In this document: positions 38,774 through 48,832 of the stretch, piece by piece
Numbering within the stretch: the stretch's first letter is position 1
How the letters are laid out: each line of letters opens with the position of its first letter
Origin: Chloroflexota bacterium
Lineage (GTDB): Bacteria; Chloroflexota; Anaerolineae; UBA7937; B3-Chlor
Direction: 5' to 3'
DNA length: 64,000 nt
Assembly: GCA_030613785.1 (NCBI GenBank)
Contig: JAUWLF010000006.1
Coordinates: 1 to 64,000, forward strand
The notes under the pieces: model-generated
Databases searched by the model: none
What the model saw: the letters and a program-made list of their open reading frames with translations, nothing else
Told to the model about the DNA's origin: nothing
Made by a program: the position numbers and the translations under genes

Positions 38774-41611
38774 CTAGCTTCTCAATCGATCCCATGTCAG
38801 CCCGCCGGCAACGAACAGCACGAAGATCACACTCACCAAGGAACCCAACTTGAATGTGAGAGGATCGTAGATGAACTCCACAACATGCTCGCCTTCGGGG
38901 AGATGAACAGCACGAAAGTAGAGGTCGGCGCGTAGTATGTCCGCCGGCTGGCCGTTCACGAGTACGCGCCACCCGGGATAGTAAGTGTCAGTCACGACAA
39001 GATAACCGGGGCTTGCGAGGGCGGCCTCGATGGTCACTCGTTCGGGTTCGTACCGCACAATGCGCACTCTGTCTCCACCGTTCGCACCGTCACTTGACAG
39101 AGCCGAGCCTTCTGAGATGAGTATGACCTCTTCGTCCGGTGCGAAAGACCTCTCTTGCATGGCCGCGATCATCCCCTCATCGTCGGGGACAGCTCGAGCT
39201 TGATGCACCACGAAGGCCCGTGGCAGAACGTCCAGATTCTCGTAGATCTTGACGTCTCCGCTGTGAACCAGCCGATACCGGCCCTCGGTCGAGACTATCA
39301 ATGCTCGGTGGGTCCTCGTTCGCTGGTCGAGAAGCGTCAGACCTCGCAGCCGAAGTTGCCCTTCATCGGCCAGATACCTGACTGTGATACGACGGGGATA
39401 GATGGCCTTCTCCCACTCAAGGAGAGTATGGTAGTCGTTTCCCTCCGGATTCCCACGCCAGTGGCCCACAATGCGCACTGCCTGATGCCGAGCGCCAGCG
39501 GCCCTGTACTCCCCCTCTGCGGTGTCCTCCCCCGCTAGCAGCACGAAGGAACGGGTTTCTCCATCACCGCCAGTGATCGTGACGTTAGCCACACGACTTC
39601 CTTGCTCCAGATCTTCCGCGTCCACCAGATACGACACCACTCCCAGTGCAGTGGCGGGAAAATGAGGAATGTCATCCAAGACCATTGAAAGTGGCTCCTC
39701 ACCACCCAGTGCTGCCCGATGGCCTAGGTCATAGTAGACGCCGTCAACCCACGCATCGTACACCTTGTCGGTCAGGACATACTTCACGTTGAACAAGTTC
39801 AGCATTCGACCGCTGGGGATTTCCGTTATCCGCCCCTGCAAACGTCCGTCGGGAGAGATGTCCTCCTCTGGCAACAGCAGCCGTTGCCACTCCACGTATC
39901 GGGCCAGAGGCAGCACTCCGCCATCGTATCCATCTACGCTCTGTAGACGGTACAGCAAAGGGAGATTCGGAGTGATCGTCTCCTTTCGCTTGGTCGCGAC
40001 GACGTAGTCGTACACCGCTTCCTCCGACAACTGGCCGCCATAGATCTCCTGGATCTCGTGCAGGTCTCCGGGGTCGAAGGAACCATCGGAGTAACTCAGG
40101 AACCGATGAACACCCTTATGGGTCAGCAGATGTGCTACCGAGGTGCGCATTGAGGAAAATGCCCCGGGCGCCGTGGCCTCATTGTAGGCCAGGTAGCGAC
40201 TGGCGACCAACAACTCCGCAACCACCAGTGAAGCCAACACAACCAGATAGACCGCTCCCCGCTGAGCACGGAGACCGATCCAGAGAACTGCGCCCCCTAG
40301 GACCGCCAGCGCCAGCCAAGCTCCCAGGACCGTAGGCGACGGTGGATCCATCACCACGAAAAGGATCACCAGCATGACAAGGACTAAGCTGCCAAGGGCT
40401 AGTCGCTTTCGGGACACAGACGGGCCGGTCGTGAGTGATGCCAACTCCTCAACTCCCAGTCCTGCCAGAACGGCCGTCCCCAGAACATACAGATAGAGCC
40501 AGCGGGCGGGGGCGCGGAAGAGGTTGAAGCCGGGCACCAGGCGGTAGAGAAGAAAGTAGATGGGGTTGTAGATCCCGAGCGCCAGGAAAAGGCCAAGTGC
40601 CGCAAGCGCGATGAAGAAAGCTGCGTGTCCCCTTCTTCCGCGGAGCGAAACGCCCAGCAGGGCTAGGAGCAGAGGTATGATGCCCACGTAAGCGACATAC
40701 TCGCTGAAAGGCGTATCAGCGAAGCTAGGCAATAGAGAACGCGCCAAGATGGAAGGACGCAGAGAGAACGAGACCGCCTGACGATAGGGCAGACCGGCGC
40801 TGCGTATGGACAAGCTCGAGAGCTCGTACGTGGGCAAGAGCTGAAAGGCGGCCAGTCCGGCTCCCACCACCACAACGAGCACGAAGAGCCCCAAGCTGCG
40901 CCCCACCGCCGTGGCGGTATCTCGAGATCGCCAGCGCGAGTCTGCAGCACGCGATCTCTGCGCCAGTGGGAGGTAGACGGCAAAGCAAGCCAGCGCGGTA
41001 AGATTGATGTAGGAGGATTGAGCGTGTCCGCCGAGGAATTGAAGCCCTATCACCAGACCAGTCGCCAAAGGGTAGAGAAGCCTTCGACGCGTGAAGCTGA
41101 GGTGGAACAGGCACAGCGTCAAGGGCAACCAGACCAAGACACTCAACTGATTGACGTGTTCAGCCTGGGCTCCCAGGAACCCTCCCAGACCCAGGACTGT
41201 CCCAGCGACAAAAGCCCCCCAGGGCCCCAGTCCCAGTACCCGGCGGCCCAAGAGATAGGTGAACGCCGCTCCCATGAAGATGTGGAGGACGATCGAATAG
41301 CTGACCATCTTCGGTACCGAGAGCCAGTACATGGGAAGGCTGAGGGGATAGAGCGTGGCGGACTGGATGTTGGCCAGGAAGGGCACACCCATGAACAGGC
41401 AGGGGTTCCACAGGGGCAAGGTGCCGTGGCGTATCGCCTCGGCTGCGTAAGCCTTGTACGGATAGAAGTAGGTGAATACGTCCAATCCTGAGAGAATCAG
41501 ATTGGTGAGCGCGATTTTCCAGAAGAAGGCGACGGTCAGAAGAAACAGGAAGCAGATCGCTATCCCGTCCTGAACCCGACGGAGTTCCTTCGTGACCCTT
41601 CGCATTTTCAT
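38774..41611 (-). CDS. YfhO-family polytopic membrane protein
   Basis: Start at ATG 41611, overlapping the preceding stop (ATGA). A longer frame upstream lies within the previous gene. The 945-residue protein has some twelve transmembrane segments in the first half, with the YfhO hallmark DVFTYFYPYKAYAAEAIRHG near residue 45, WNPCLFMGVPFLANIQSATLYPL, and long C-terminal extracytoplasmic domains with LFNVKYVLTDK, ILTDTYYPGWRVLVNGQ-like and HLPEGEHVVEFIYDP segments. YfhO proteins are GT-C-like and are needed for glycosylation of lipoteichoic acid in Firmicutes. Here the role may be glycan transfer in the envelope. It is the third gene of a coupled trio. Confidence 0.83.
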   Translation of the reverse strand: MKMRRVTKELRRVQDGIAICFLFLLTVAFFWKIALTNLILSGLDVFTYFYPYKAYAAEAIRHGTLPLWNPCLFMGVPFLANIQSATLYPLSLPMYWLSVPKMVSYSIVLHIFMGAAFTYLLGRRVLGLGPWGAFVAGTVLGLGGFLGAQAEHVNQLSVLVWLPLTLCLFHLSFTRRRLLYPLATGLVIGLQFLGGHAQSSYINLTALACFAVYLPLAQRSRAADSRWRSRDTATAVGRSLGLFVLVVVVGAGLAAFQLLPTYELSSLSIRSAGLPYRQAVSFSLRPSILARSLLPSFADTPFSEYVAYVGIIPLLLALLGVSLRGRRGHAAFFIALAALGLFLALGIYNPIYFLLYRLVPGFNLFRAPARWLYLYVLGTAVLAGLGVEELASLTTGPSVSRKRLALGSLVLVMLVILFVVMDPPSPTVLGAWLALAVLGGAVLWIGLRAQRGAVYLVVLASLVVAELLVASRYLAYNEATAPGAFSSMRTSVAHLLTHKGVHRFLSYSDGSFDPGDLHEIQEIYGGQLSEEAVYDYVVATKRKETITPNLPLLYRLQSVDGYDGGVLPLARYVEWQRLLLPEEDISPDGRLQGRITEIPSGRMLNLFNVKYVLTDKVYDAWVDGVYYDLGHRAALGGEEPLSMVLDDIPHFPATALGVVSYLVDAEDLEQGSRVANVTITGGDGETRSFVLLAGEDTAEGEYRAAGARHQAVRIVGHWRGNPEGNDYHTLLEWEKAIYPRRITVRYLADEGQLRLRGLTLLDQRTRTHRALIVSTEGRYRLVHSGDVKIYENLDVLPRAFVVHQARAVPDDEGMIAAMQERSFAPDEEVILISEGSALSSDGANGGDRVRIVRYEPERVTIEAALASPGYLVVTDTYYPGWRVLVNGQPADILRADLYFRAVHLPEGEHVVEFIYDPLTFKLGSLVSVIFVLFVAGGLTWDRLRS

Positions 41612-43482
41612 TCTTCGAGAGGCTGAATCCTGTAGATCGTGAAGGAGACGGTCCCATTGGGTCGGTAGGTGCGGTACAGTTCGTGCATTTCCCATCCAGC
41701 ATCTGTCAAGTAGCTCGCCAGGTCGTCAGGGTTGGTCCAACTAGGAAAGACGACGTACTTCTCCAAGGTGGCTAGCTGCCGAGAGGTATCGAGGACGAAC
41801 TCAAAGGACGGATAGTAGTAGAAGTCCAAGGGAACGTCGAATAAATAGAACATGTAGTGCCACAGCAACCACCTATGAAACACCACGGAGCCAGCCGGGG
41901 CATTCCCCTTGAGATAGTCAGCTACGTCGTCTATTCCCTGAAACGAGCCGTGGTCTCCTCCTACAGGGAAGCCGTATCTCAGAGCGACTTGAGTCGGGTG
42001 CAGTACTGTCACCGCCAGGAACATGCCCAGCACTGCGAAGTAACCGACCTGACCTATCCCGACCTTGTGCCCCTTGAGGAGTGCGTCTTGAGGCAAAAGC
42101 AGGACTCGAGCCAGGAGGATCACCACTATGGGAGCCAGGCCCAATAAATAGCGATCCCAGATGCCGAAGCTCAGGAGAGCGTGAACAGAGACGAAGTAGA
42201 CAGAAAAAGCCGCCAAGACCCAGTCAAAGAGCCAGCCCTCTCGTGTCTTCCGTCGCCACAACCCATGAGCGAGGAGACAAATGCCCCCCGCGATCAAGGT
42301 GATGTTCAGCACTCTCGAACCAGTTAGATACTGCAGGTGTCTCATCCAGCCTTGAGCTCGAGGCAGGACGCGGTCCAGAGCCACCACGTGTAGGCCGCCG
42401 TATCGCGCCGCGCTGGCACTCAAGAAGTTGACGCAATTGATCCGAATCACCACATCCCAACAGACCACAGCCAAGATCACGGCTGCGAAGCCTAGCCCCA
42501 GAAGAAGGGGTGACCATCCTGCCTTTCGTCGAGAGTCCCTTGCCCTCAACGGCACGACAGTGAGGAACAATAGCAACGGCGCAAAGATGACCGCCGTCGG
42601 CTTCGTCATCACCGCCAAACCGAAGACTGTTCCCCCGGCCAGGTAGCGCCACTTGAGGGCGAGCAAGCAGGAGGCCAATGCCAGAGTCACCATCAGGGGA
42701 TCGGTGAAGGCGGTAGGAGCAAACTGGATATCGAAAGGGGAGAAGGTGAGCAGGATCGCACTCAGCGTAGCGACACGCCGATCATACAACTCATCTGCAA
42801 TCCCGTACACAATGACGATACCTGTCAAACTGGCCAGCACGTTCGGTAGGCGAGCGGCAGTCTCCGACTGCCCGAAAACCTTGAAGAAGAACGCCAGGGT
42901 GTAGAGGAAAACGGGGGGCTTGTCCACTACCAGCCCGCTCCTCAGAAAGACATCCCTTCCGGAGGCGATGACCAGACCCCAATGGCTATAGAGGGCTTCA
43001 TCGCCGTGGAAACGGTTGGCGGCGATGAGACTGACTCTCAAGATTGCCGCCACTGCCACGATCAGCCCTAGCACCACATAGGGGCGCGAGAGTATCTCAG
43101 CTAGCATGGAGCGGCGATAGTACAGCAGGATGGCGAGCTTCAACGAGGCTGCACTTGCCAGAGATGCAACAAACAGAATCGTTCCGATGTGCAATACATT
43201 GGCGCTGGTCGGAATGAAGTAGACCAGCAGCAGCAAGAAGGGCGCGTAGGAGATCAAATCGAGACATAGGGCCTCATGCAGGCCTATGTCCGCGAATCCA
43301 CTCAGGAGTCCCGAATAGAGGCGCCAGAAAGCAGGCAGTAGGACCACGACCAGTATGGGGACGATGAATAATGACAGCCGATGGCCTGGGCTGTCGTAGC
43401 CATGGCTTCGCATGAGCTCGAACAGGAAAACGGCCAGCGAGGAGGCGGGCAGCAGGATGAGAGGGTAGAAACGCCTGGTCAC
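41608..43482 (-). CDS. PMT/ArnT-type glycosyltransferase (GT-C fold)
   Basis: A 624-residue integral membrane protein with twelve or more helices. After four N-terminal helices the typical GT39/PMT_2 region begins: an acidic FHGDEALYSHWG loop (the catalytic Asp/Glu of the first outer loop), VDKPPVFLYTLAFFFKVFG, ARLPNVLASLTGIVIVYGI, SPFDIQFAPTAFTDPLM. The start is GTG 43482, sharing bases with the upstream stop (GTGA), and its own stop overlaps the YfhO start. It should transfer a sugar from a polyprenyl phosphate donor outside the membrane. Acceptor unknown. Confidence 0.82.
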   Translation of the reverse strand: MTRRFYPLILLPASSLAVFLFELMRSHGYDSPGHRLSLFIVPILVVVLLPAFWRLYSGLLSGFADIGLHEALCLDLISYAPFLLLLVYFIPTSANVLHIGTILFVASLASAASLKLAILLYYRRSMLAEILSRPYVVLGLIVAVAAILRVSLIAANRFHGDEALYSHWGLVIASGRDVFLRSGLVVDKPPVFLYTLAFFFKVFGQSETAARLPNVLASLTGIVIVYGIADELYDRRVATLSAILLTFSPFDIQFAPTAFTDPLMVTLALASCLLALKWRYLAGGTVFGLAVMTKPTAVIFAPLLLFLTVVPLRARDSRRKAGWSPLLLGLGFAAVILAVVCWDVVIRINCVNFLSASAARYGGLHVVALDRVLPRAQGWMRHLQYLTGSRVLNITLIAGGICLLAHGLWRRKTREGWLFDWVLAAFSVYFVSVHALLSFGIWDRYLLGLAPIVVILLARVLLLPQDALLKGHKVGIGQVGYFAVLGMFLAVTVLHPTQVALRYGFPVGGDHGSFQGIDDVADYLKGNAPAGSVVFHRWLLWHYMFYLFDVPLDFYYYPSFEFVLDTSRQLATLEKYVVFPSWTNPDDLASYLTDAGWEMHELYRTYRPNGTVSFTIYRIQPLEE

Positions 43483-45845
43483 TGAGACACCTCGGAGCGC
43501 GGCCTCACTTGATAGAGGACTCCGGAAACGCGGTCTGGGTTGCCGAAGATAGGGACTGCAAGACGGACCAAGCCGACAACGTCGTGGTGTGCTTCGGCGT
43601 GCTGCAAGCTAGGTTCCAACATCTCCCCGTCATCGAGGATGTACACCGCTGTTCCGTCACCGAACATCTCATTGAGGAACACTTCCAGTTCCTTTTCTGA
43701 CCAGAAGGCAGGACGAAAAGACTGCCTCCCCGCATACAGATCAATCGGCCCACCGTTGAGTGAAGAGCCGATCACGCTCCCTTCCTGGGTAAGTTGCGCC
43801 AACAGGTCAAAGGCCCTCCTCTCCTCGGCGGACACATACCCAAAGCTGGCTCTGTACTCACCGCGAGGCCGAGGCAGAATCGGCCAGGTGCGGAACGCGG
43901 GCAACAATACGAGAACGAGAACGATCACTATACCCTGCGCATAGCGCCCGTAAGAGACGTTCTTCGTCTCCAACGGAAGCTGTCTCCACAGGGCTACCAC
44001 TCCGTAAGCGGCCCACGCCAGCAGCAAGGGAAAGAGCGACAGCAGGTCTCGAAGCCGAAGCGCTGCGTATGGCAAGTGAACCAAGAGAATGGCGACCACG
44101 GCAGTCACGAGAACGAGGAACTCGCCTGTCCTCTCTCTGAACATCCGATACGCCCCGTAGACGATCAGCGGGAGCAGGAAGCCAAACTCATTGCCTGATA
44201 GAAGGCGCTCCCAGATGAGCCTGGCGGTGGATGGTATGTGACGTACGCTGAATAGGTCCAACTCCGTCGATTCCGGGGTTAGGAAGTGGCCGAAGACGAA
44301 CTGATGATAGAGGAGGTCAGGAATCGCCACTAGAAACGCGCAGAGGCCAAAAAGGCCCACAAAGGTGCAGCGTTGCTTCGCCGACAGTCTGTCCCGGCTC
44401 AGCACCAAGACCGCGATGGGGACACAGAGCACCAGCACGAGCTGGGTATGGCGTATGAAATAGGCCCAGCCCAAGCACAGGCCACCCAGAATGGCATAGA
44501 GCCGATGCTTTCGCCTCATGCCTCTCAGAATACAGAACAAGGTCAGTGTAGTAAACAACTGGGCTGACGCATCGGCCATGGGCACCAACAGGCGGTCAAC
44601 TTGTTCGTAGGAGGTAGCCAGGGCAAACGCGCCAAAGGCAGCGCCCAGCAATCGCTGACCCCACGGTCGGTCGTGAAGGATCTCTGCTACCAATGCTACG
44701 AGCGCGCCGAGGGACAAGAGGCCCATCATTGGGTTGGTTAAATACAGACCTCCTTCCCCTAGCAGCACATATCCCATCGACAAGAGGACAGGCCAGCCCG
44801 GGGGCCAATCCGAGGCGCTGCTCCCGTCCCCCCGCAGTGGTGGCACCCTCACTTGATACCCGTAGTGAACGACGGGCCACCAGGATATGTCAAGATTGCT
44901 GATGCGAGGGAAAAGAGGGAAACGGTGCATGGGATGACCTTGCTGAGCAATGTCCACCGCCATCTGCGCGTAGGCATAGGGATCATTTGCCGTGACCCCA
45001 TGGGTGCGATGGCCGAAGTACTCTGCGGCCGACCATACGAGGGAAACCGTCAGGAGAGCGGCCGCAGCGTACAAGGGGAATTGCTGTGCCCGGTTCGCCC
45101 TAATCGACAACAGGTATCCCTGGCAAAGGAGGACGTAGATCGCGGAGGCCAGAAAGATGGCCTCGATGTTGAGCAGAGATGAGACCAGTTCCGGATAGGC
45201 GAACCCATCATACAGAGGCAGGGGCTGGGTGAGGAGTTTGGCGCATAGACGGCGGGCCGCTGCCGCCGCGTAAGCGAACCAGAGCGGCGTCATCGTCTCG
45301 ATATGCACCAACCACTTCCTTACCCACAAGGAATGGAGCAACTGCGGGCTGAGTAGCAGTAGGAATAAGGCAGCTATCCAAGCATAGGAGCGTCCAAGGT
45401 GGTCGGCGATCAGTATGAGCCCCACCGCGTTGATGATGAGCAGGCCGACTGCCACGTGTGCTGGGACGACAGGCTTGTCTTGCCCCCAGGCAAAGGCCAG
45501 CAGGCCCAGTTGCCGCTTCAAGAATCCCGATCGGTGTGCTGTAGCCAGAAGATAGGCCGCCCACCCGCATAGGCTGACTGACGCGACCGCATAGAAGAGC
45601 ACTCTCATCGAGAGGAACGGGATGCTCAGTAGACGGGCGGACATCAGGCCCAGGAGAAGAAGCGAGAAGGAGATCAGGCAGAGCAGGGCCCTTTGCATCG
45701 GCAGAGATTGGTGGCGAGAAGAGGACCAGAAGAGGCTTGCTCCCATCCCTACGGCTAGCAAGGCCATGAGAGCGAGTTGAAGGTGAAGATCATGGGGAGG
45801 CAAGGGGCCCGGCCGGGGATCGAATAGATAGCCCAGATTCAGCAA
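43479..45845 (-). CDS. Large polytopic membrane protein, probable GT-C glycosyltransferase
   Basis: The 788-residue protein starts with TTG at 45845, preceded by GAGGAG eight bases away, and a good promoter lies upstream. About fourteen hydrophobic helices are apparent. The outer segment after helix 7 (GVTANDPYAYAQMAVDIAQQGHPMHRFPL) has the Asp-containing loop of GT-C enzymes, and DWPPGWPVLLSMGYVLLGEGGLYLTNP resembles the helix-loop region of GT39 members. The C-terminal 150 residues are extracytoplasmic. First gene of the trio with the PMT/ArnT-like and YfhO proteins, with four-base overlaps throughout, so all three probably act in one glycan pathway. Confidence 0.72.
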   Translation of the reverse strand: MLNLGYLFDPRPGPLPPHDLHLQLALMALLAVGMGASLFWSSSRHQSLPMQRALLCLISFSLLLLGLMSARLLSIPFLSMRVLFYAVASVSLCGWAAYLLATAHRSGFLKRQLGLLAFAWGQDKPVVPAHVAVGLLIINAVGLILIADHLGRSYAWIAALFLLLLSPQLLHSLWVRKWLVHIETMTPLWFAYAAAAARRLCAKLLTQPLPLYDGFAYPELVSSLLNIEAIFLASAIYVLLCQGYLLSIRANRAQQFPLYAAAALLTVSLVWSAAEYFGHRTHGVTANDPYAYAQMAVDIAQQGHPMHRFPLFPRISNLDISWWPVVHYGYQVRVPPLRGDGSSASDWPPGWPVLLSMGYVLLGEGGLYLTNPMMGLLSLGALVALVAEILHDRPWGQRLLGAAFGAFALATSYEQVDRLLVPMADASAQLFTTLTLFCILRGMRRKHRLYAILGGLCLGWAYFIRHTQLVLVLCVPIAVLVLSRDRLSAKQRCTFVGLFGLCAFLVAIPDLLYHQFVFGHFLTPESTELDLFSVRHIPSTARLIWERLLSGNEFGFLLPLIVYGAYRMFRERTGEFLVLVTAVVAILLVHLPYAALRLRDLLSLFPLLLAWAAYGVVALWRQLPLETKNVSYGRYAQGIVIVLVLVLLPAFRTWPILPRPRGEYRASFGYVSAEERRAFDLLAQLTQEGSVIGSSLNGGPIDLYAGRQSFRPAFWSEKELEVFLNEMFGDGTAVYILDDGEMLEPSLQHAEAHHDVVGLVRLAVPIFGNPDRVSGVLYQVRPRSEVSQ

Positions 45846-45868
45846 CTTCGTGCTCCTCAGTCACTGGG

Positions 45869-45897
45869 ATTATAGTCCAGCCCATGCCGTCCGGCAA
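45869..45897 (-). promoter_or_regulatory. Promoter of the glycosyltransferase trio
   Basis: Minus strand: TTGCCG (45897-45892) and a perfect TATAAT (45874-45869), 17 bases apart. The predicted start is about 16 bases upstream of the TTG start codon. Confidence 0.65.
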
Positions 45898-45916
45898 ACT
45901 CACCACTGGCAACGTA

Positions 45917-45944
45917 GAGGGCACTGAGACGTCTCAGTGCCCTC
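45917..45944. terminator. 28-base perfect palindrome after nadE
   Basis: Two complementary 14-base arms meet without a spacer (45917-45930 and 45931-45944), forming a stable hairpin with a small apical loop. It sits about 85 bases past the nadE stop on the minus strand. No strong T run follows on either strand, so it may be a terminator, an mRNA-end stabiliser or a protein-binding site. Confidence 0.5.
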
Positions 45945-46027
45945 TGGCTTCCTCTGGGCGATAGAGCCAGCCTCCAAAACGCGTGCCGCTCAGTGCTGCA
46001 TCTGCTGGCTCAGAATGAACTCGGAAC

Positions 46028-46780
46028 TCACGGCTCATAGATCGGCATCGGCGCTCTCTTGTGCTGGCTCTGCTCGATCAGTTCTCTCACTCTGCTGAGG
46101 CTTTCATCGTCGGGCTCGCCCTTCTCACCAGATTCCACCATTTGAAGCGCACGGTCCAACTCCTCGTAAGTGATTCCCAACTCCCCCTCGTCCGTCTGCC
46201 CGCTCCACAGCCCTGCGCTGGGCGCCTTGGCTCTGATCTCTTCGGGCACACCCAGTTCTTGCGCCAACTCTCTCACCTCGGTCTTGAGCAGCCGCCCCAG
46301 CGGCAGTATGTCGACCCCTCCATCTCCATGCTTGGTGAAATAGCCGGTCATCAATTCGCTCTTGTTCCCTGACCCCACGACCAAATAGTCAAGACGGTTC
46401 GAATAGTAGTAGAGTGTCATCATCCGCAGCCGCGCTTTCAAGTTGGCCACAGGCAACTCGCCGCCAGCGGGAAGAGTGCTCAGCATTAGGTCAAAGACGG
46501 GGCCGAGGTCAATTCTCTCCGCGCTTATGTCAAACCGGTGGGCAACCACGTCAGCATGCTGCTGGTCCAGGGGATGACTATGACACGGTAGGATGAGACC
46601 GAGAAGCTTATCCCCGAGAGCTCGCTTGCATAGGAGAGCAGTCACTGACGAGTCGAGACCCCCGCTCATCCCAACGACGGCGCCTTTGGCGGCCGCACTA
46701 CTCACCTGAAGCCCAATCCAGCGGGTTATGTCTTCAACGAGGCTCCTACGCGTTTGGTTACTCTCCTTTTCCAGCCTCAT
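46028..46780 (-). CDS. nadE: Ammonia-dependent NAD+ synthetase
   Basis: NadE makes NAD+ from nicotinic acid adenine dinucleotide, ATP and ammonia. The 250-residue length is that of the short, ammonia-only form, and there is no glutaminase domain. The PP-loop motif SGGLDSS is at residues 39-45. LKARLRMMTLYYYSN, VVGSGNKSELMTGYFTKHGDGG and the LGVPEEIRAKAPSAGLWSGQTDEGELG segment are diagnostic. Its start lies 23 bases inside the ANTAR regulator gene, so the three minus-strand genes from 48832 on form one operon. The association of NAD synthesis with this two-component pair is not one I know. Confidence 0.94.
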   Translation of the reverse strand: MRLEKESNQTRRSLVEDITRWIGLQVSSAAAKGAVVGMSGGLDSSVTALLCKRALGDKLLGLILPCHSHPLDQQHADVVAHRFDISAERIDLGPVFDLMLSTLPAGGELPVANLKARLRMMTLYYYSNRLDYLVVGSGNKSELMTGYFTKHGDGGVDILPLGRLLKTEVRELAQELGVPEEIRAKAPSAGLWSGQTDEGELGITYEELDRALQMVESGEKGEPDDESLSRVRELIEQSQHKRAPMPIYEP

Positions 46781-47345
46781 GAGCCAGGACGATGGCCTCA
46801 GCGACTTCCTTCATCGGTTTGCGCTGATCCATGCTCGTCTTCTGAATTCGACGGAAGGCATCGGCCTCGCTCAGACCTTGGGTATCCATCAGTATGCCCT
46901 TTGCTCGGTCAACCAGTTTCCTGGTCTCCAGAGCCTCCTTGAGGTCCTCCACCTCCTGCTCGAGAGTTCGGAATTCCTTCCATCTTCGCAAGGCAACTTC
47001 GATGGCAGGCGCCAGGTCTGCCTCGTGAAATGGCTTGACGATGTAGGCCATGACCCCAGCATCCTTAGCCCTGTCCACCAGATCTTGCTGACTGTAAGCA
47101 GTGAGGAGGAGTACAGGGGCGATCCGTTCCTCGGTCAGGATCTTGCCCGCATCTATGCCATCCATGCCTGGCATCTTGATGTCCATGATCACGATGTCTG
47201 GCCGCAACTCGCGAGACAGGTGCACGGCGCTCTCGCCGTCACCGGCCTCTCCGACGACCAGATAGCCCAGGCTGTCCAACATCTCCCTGAGGTCCATACG
47301 CACGATGGACTCATCATCGGCCACGATTACTCTAGGTCGCTCCAC
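46758..47345 (-). CDS. ANTAR-domain response regulator (PdtaR/AmiR-NasR type)
   Basis: A 195-residue regulator starting at GTG 47345. The receiver domain has the acidic pair Asp10-Asp11, the phospho-acceptor Asp55 (IVIMDIKMPG) and Lys104 (YIVKPF). The C-terminal ANTAR domain (about residues 130-190) includes LEDLKEALETRKLVDRAKGILMD and AFRRIQKTSMDQRKP. ANTAR proteins bind paired RNA hairpins and prevent transcription termination. The kinase is encoded immediately upstream with a 19-base overlap. Target RNAs would contain two small hairpins with six-base loops. I found none that match clearly in this window. Confidence 0.92.
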   Translation of the reverse strand: MERPRVIVADDESIVRMDLREMLDSLGYLVVGEAGDGESAVHLSRELRPDIVIMDIKMPGMDGIDAGKILTEERIAPVLLLTAYSQQDLVDRAKDAGVMAYIVKPFHEADLAPAIEVALRRWKEFRTLEQEVEDLKEALETRKLVDRAKGILMDTQGLSEADAFRRIQKTSMDQRKPMKEVAEAIVLAHEAGKGE

Positions 47346-48832
47346 TTTCGTTCACCCCCTAAAGGTATTTTGGGGAAGGTCACGATGGCCTGCACTCCTT
47401 CGCCATCTCTCAATTCGAAGCCTCCCCTGAGATCGTCCTCTACTAAGGTCTGCACTATTGTCAGTCCGAGATGAATGTCCTGCTCAAGGTCAAACCCCTC
47501 AGGCAGTCCTCGGCCCGTGTTGCTGATCTTCATGGTGACCGTATCAGCACCGTCCTGTAGCTCAACCGAAATCTCACCTCCCTCCGAGGGAGAAAACCCG
47601 TGTTCCAACGCGTTCTGCAGCAGCTCGTTGATAATCAGCGCACAGGCGGTCGCTTGCTGAGTCGGCAAGTACACGTTTGGACCAGCCAGTCTGAAACGGA
47701 TCCCTTCTTCCCCGCTCATGACCCCTTGCCGCAACTGGTCCAGGATTCTTCGGCTGACATCTTTCAAGTTGATCACCCGCGATTCATGCTCAGACAGAAA
47801 CTCGTGCACCGCGGCCACGCTCAGTATCCTGCTGACACTGTCCGCCAGCTCATGTCGTACCTCGTCGGAATCGGTCCTCCGCGCCTGTAGACGAAGAAGT
47901 GAGGCGATGGTCTGTAGGTTATTCTTGACCCTGTGGTGGATCTCTTGTATCATGGCGGCCCTTATCCTGGCCTCCTTCTCCTCGCGTCGTGACGCCGTTG
48001 CGTCATGAATCAGAATCAGCACACCGGTGATCGTCCGGTCAGGCGTCTTTGGCAGACGCAACAGCCGCCTTGACAGAGGCACCGAGTCCGTTGGGGCGAA
48101 GATGGGGATGGCCTTCCTGATCCATATCCTGTTGCCCTCTTGGGCTTCCATCTCCAGACAACGCTTCTCCTGTAGCACCTTCTGCACGAGTGCGCCGTCT
48201 GAGGTGTCGAGACTGGAGAGGTCCTTCTTCTCCAGAGTGTCCATGTACCTCAGCCTGCGATACAGGTTGGTGGCTATGTCGCTAGCGTAGCGGATGCGAC
48301 GCCTGTGATCAACCAACAAGACACCATCCTCCTCCGCAAAAGGAGAAAGCGTACTCAAGCCTTCCAATTCGCCTTGTAGAACCATCGCCTGCAATCGCTC
48401 GAGCGCTTTGCGGAACCTGATGGGCCTATGGCGATCTCGTTCCTTCTCTATCATCGTCTTCTCGACAGACAAGGCGGCAATCACTTTTCCATCTACGCCA
48501 TATATGGGCTCTGCGTCCTGAACGATGGGCGCGCCCTCGGAGATGATGCCCTGTGTTCCACGAGTGGAACTGCCAGTCTCCAGCGTATCGAACATTGCTG
48601 GCTTTTCGGGCGGGACGATCACTTTGCCGCATAGCGGCTCATCATAGATGGGCGGTACGGAATGGGGCCTTGCCTGCGCTATCGCCACCGCTCGGTCTTC
48701 GGCCAGAGAGCAGTAGATGAGCATGTCGGCACCGCTGAGGTCAGCCAAGAGAGCCAGATTAGGCTCTATCCTCTCCAGTATGTCGATGTCGTCCTCAGTC
48801 AAGTCCGGACACTTGTGAACCACATCGTCCAT
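47327..48832 (-). CDS. PdtaS-type sensor histidine kinase
   Basis: The 501-residue kinase lacks transmembrane segments and should be soluble. Residues 1-150 match the GAF-like histidine kinase N-terminal domain of the PdtaS/EutW group ([49 protein letters not shown]). A PAS domain follows (about 165-280), then a HisKA_2 dimerisation helix with [12 protein letters not shown], where His300 is the likely phosphorylated residue, and an HATPase_c domain ([13 protein letters not shown] as N box, [12 protein letters not shown] as G1 box, [11 protein letters not shown] as G2 box). It pairs with the ANTAR regulator downstream. The signal is unknown. Confidence 0.93.
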   Translation of the reverse strand: MDDVVHKCPDLTEDDIDILERIEPNLALLADLSGADMLIYCSLAEDRAVAIAQARPHSVPPIYDEPLCGKVIVPPEKPAMFDTLETGSSTRGTQGIISEGAPIVQDAEPIYGVDGKVIAALSVEKTMIEKERDRHRPIRFRKALERLQAMVLQGELEGLSTLSPFAEEDGVLLVDHRRRIRYASDIATNLYRRLRYMDTLEKKDLSSLDTSDGALVQKVLQEKRCLEMEAQEGNRIWIRKAIPIFAPTDSVPLSRRLLRLPKTPDRTITGVLILIHDATASRREEKEARIRAAMIQEIHHRVKNNLQTIASLLRLQARRTDSDEVRHELADSVSRILSVAAVHEFLSEHESRVINLKDVSRRILDQLRQGVMSGEEGIRFRLAGPNVYLPTQQATACALIINELLQNALEHGFSPSEGGEISVELQDGADTVTMKISNTGRGLPEGFDLEQDIHLGLTIVQTLVEDDLRGGFELRDGEGVQAIVTFPKIPLGGERKWSDLE

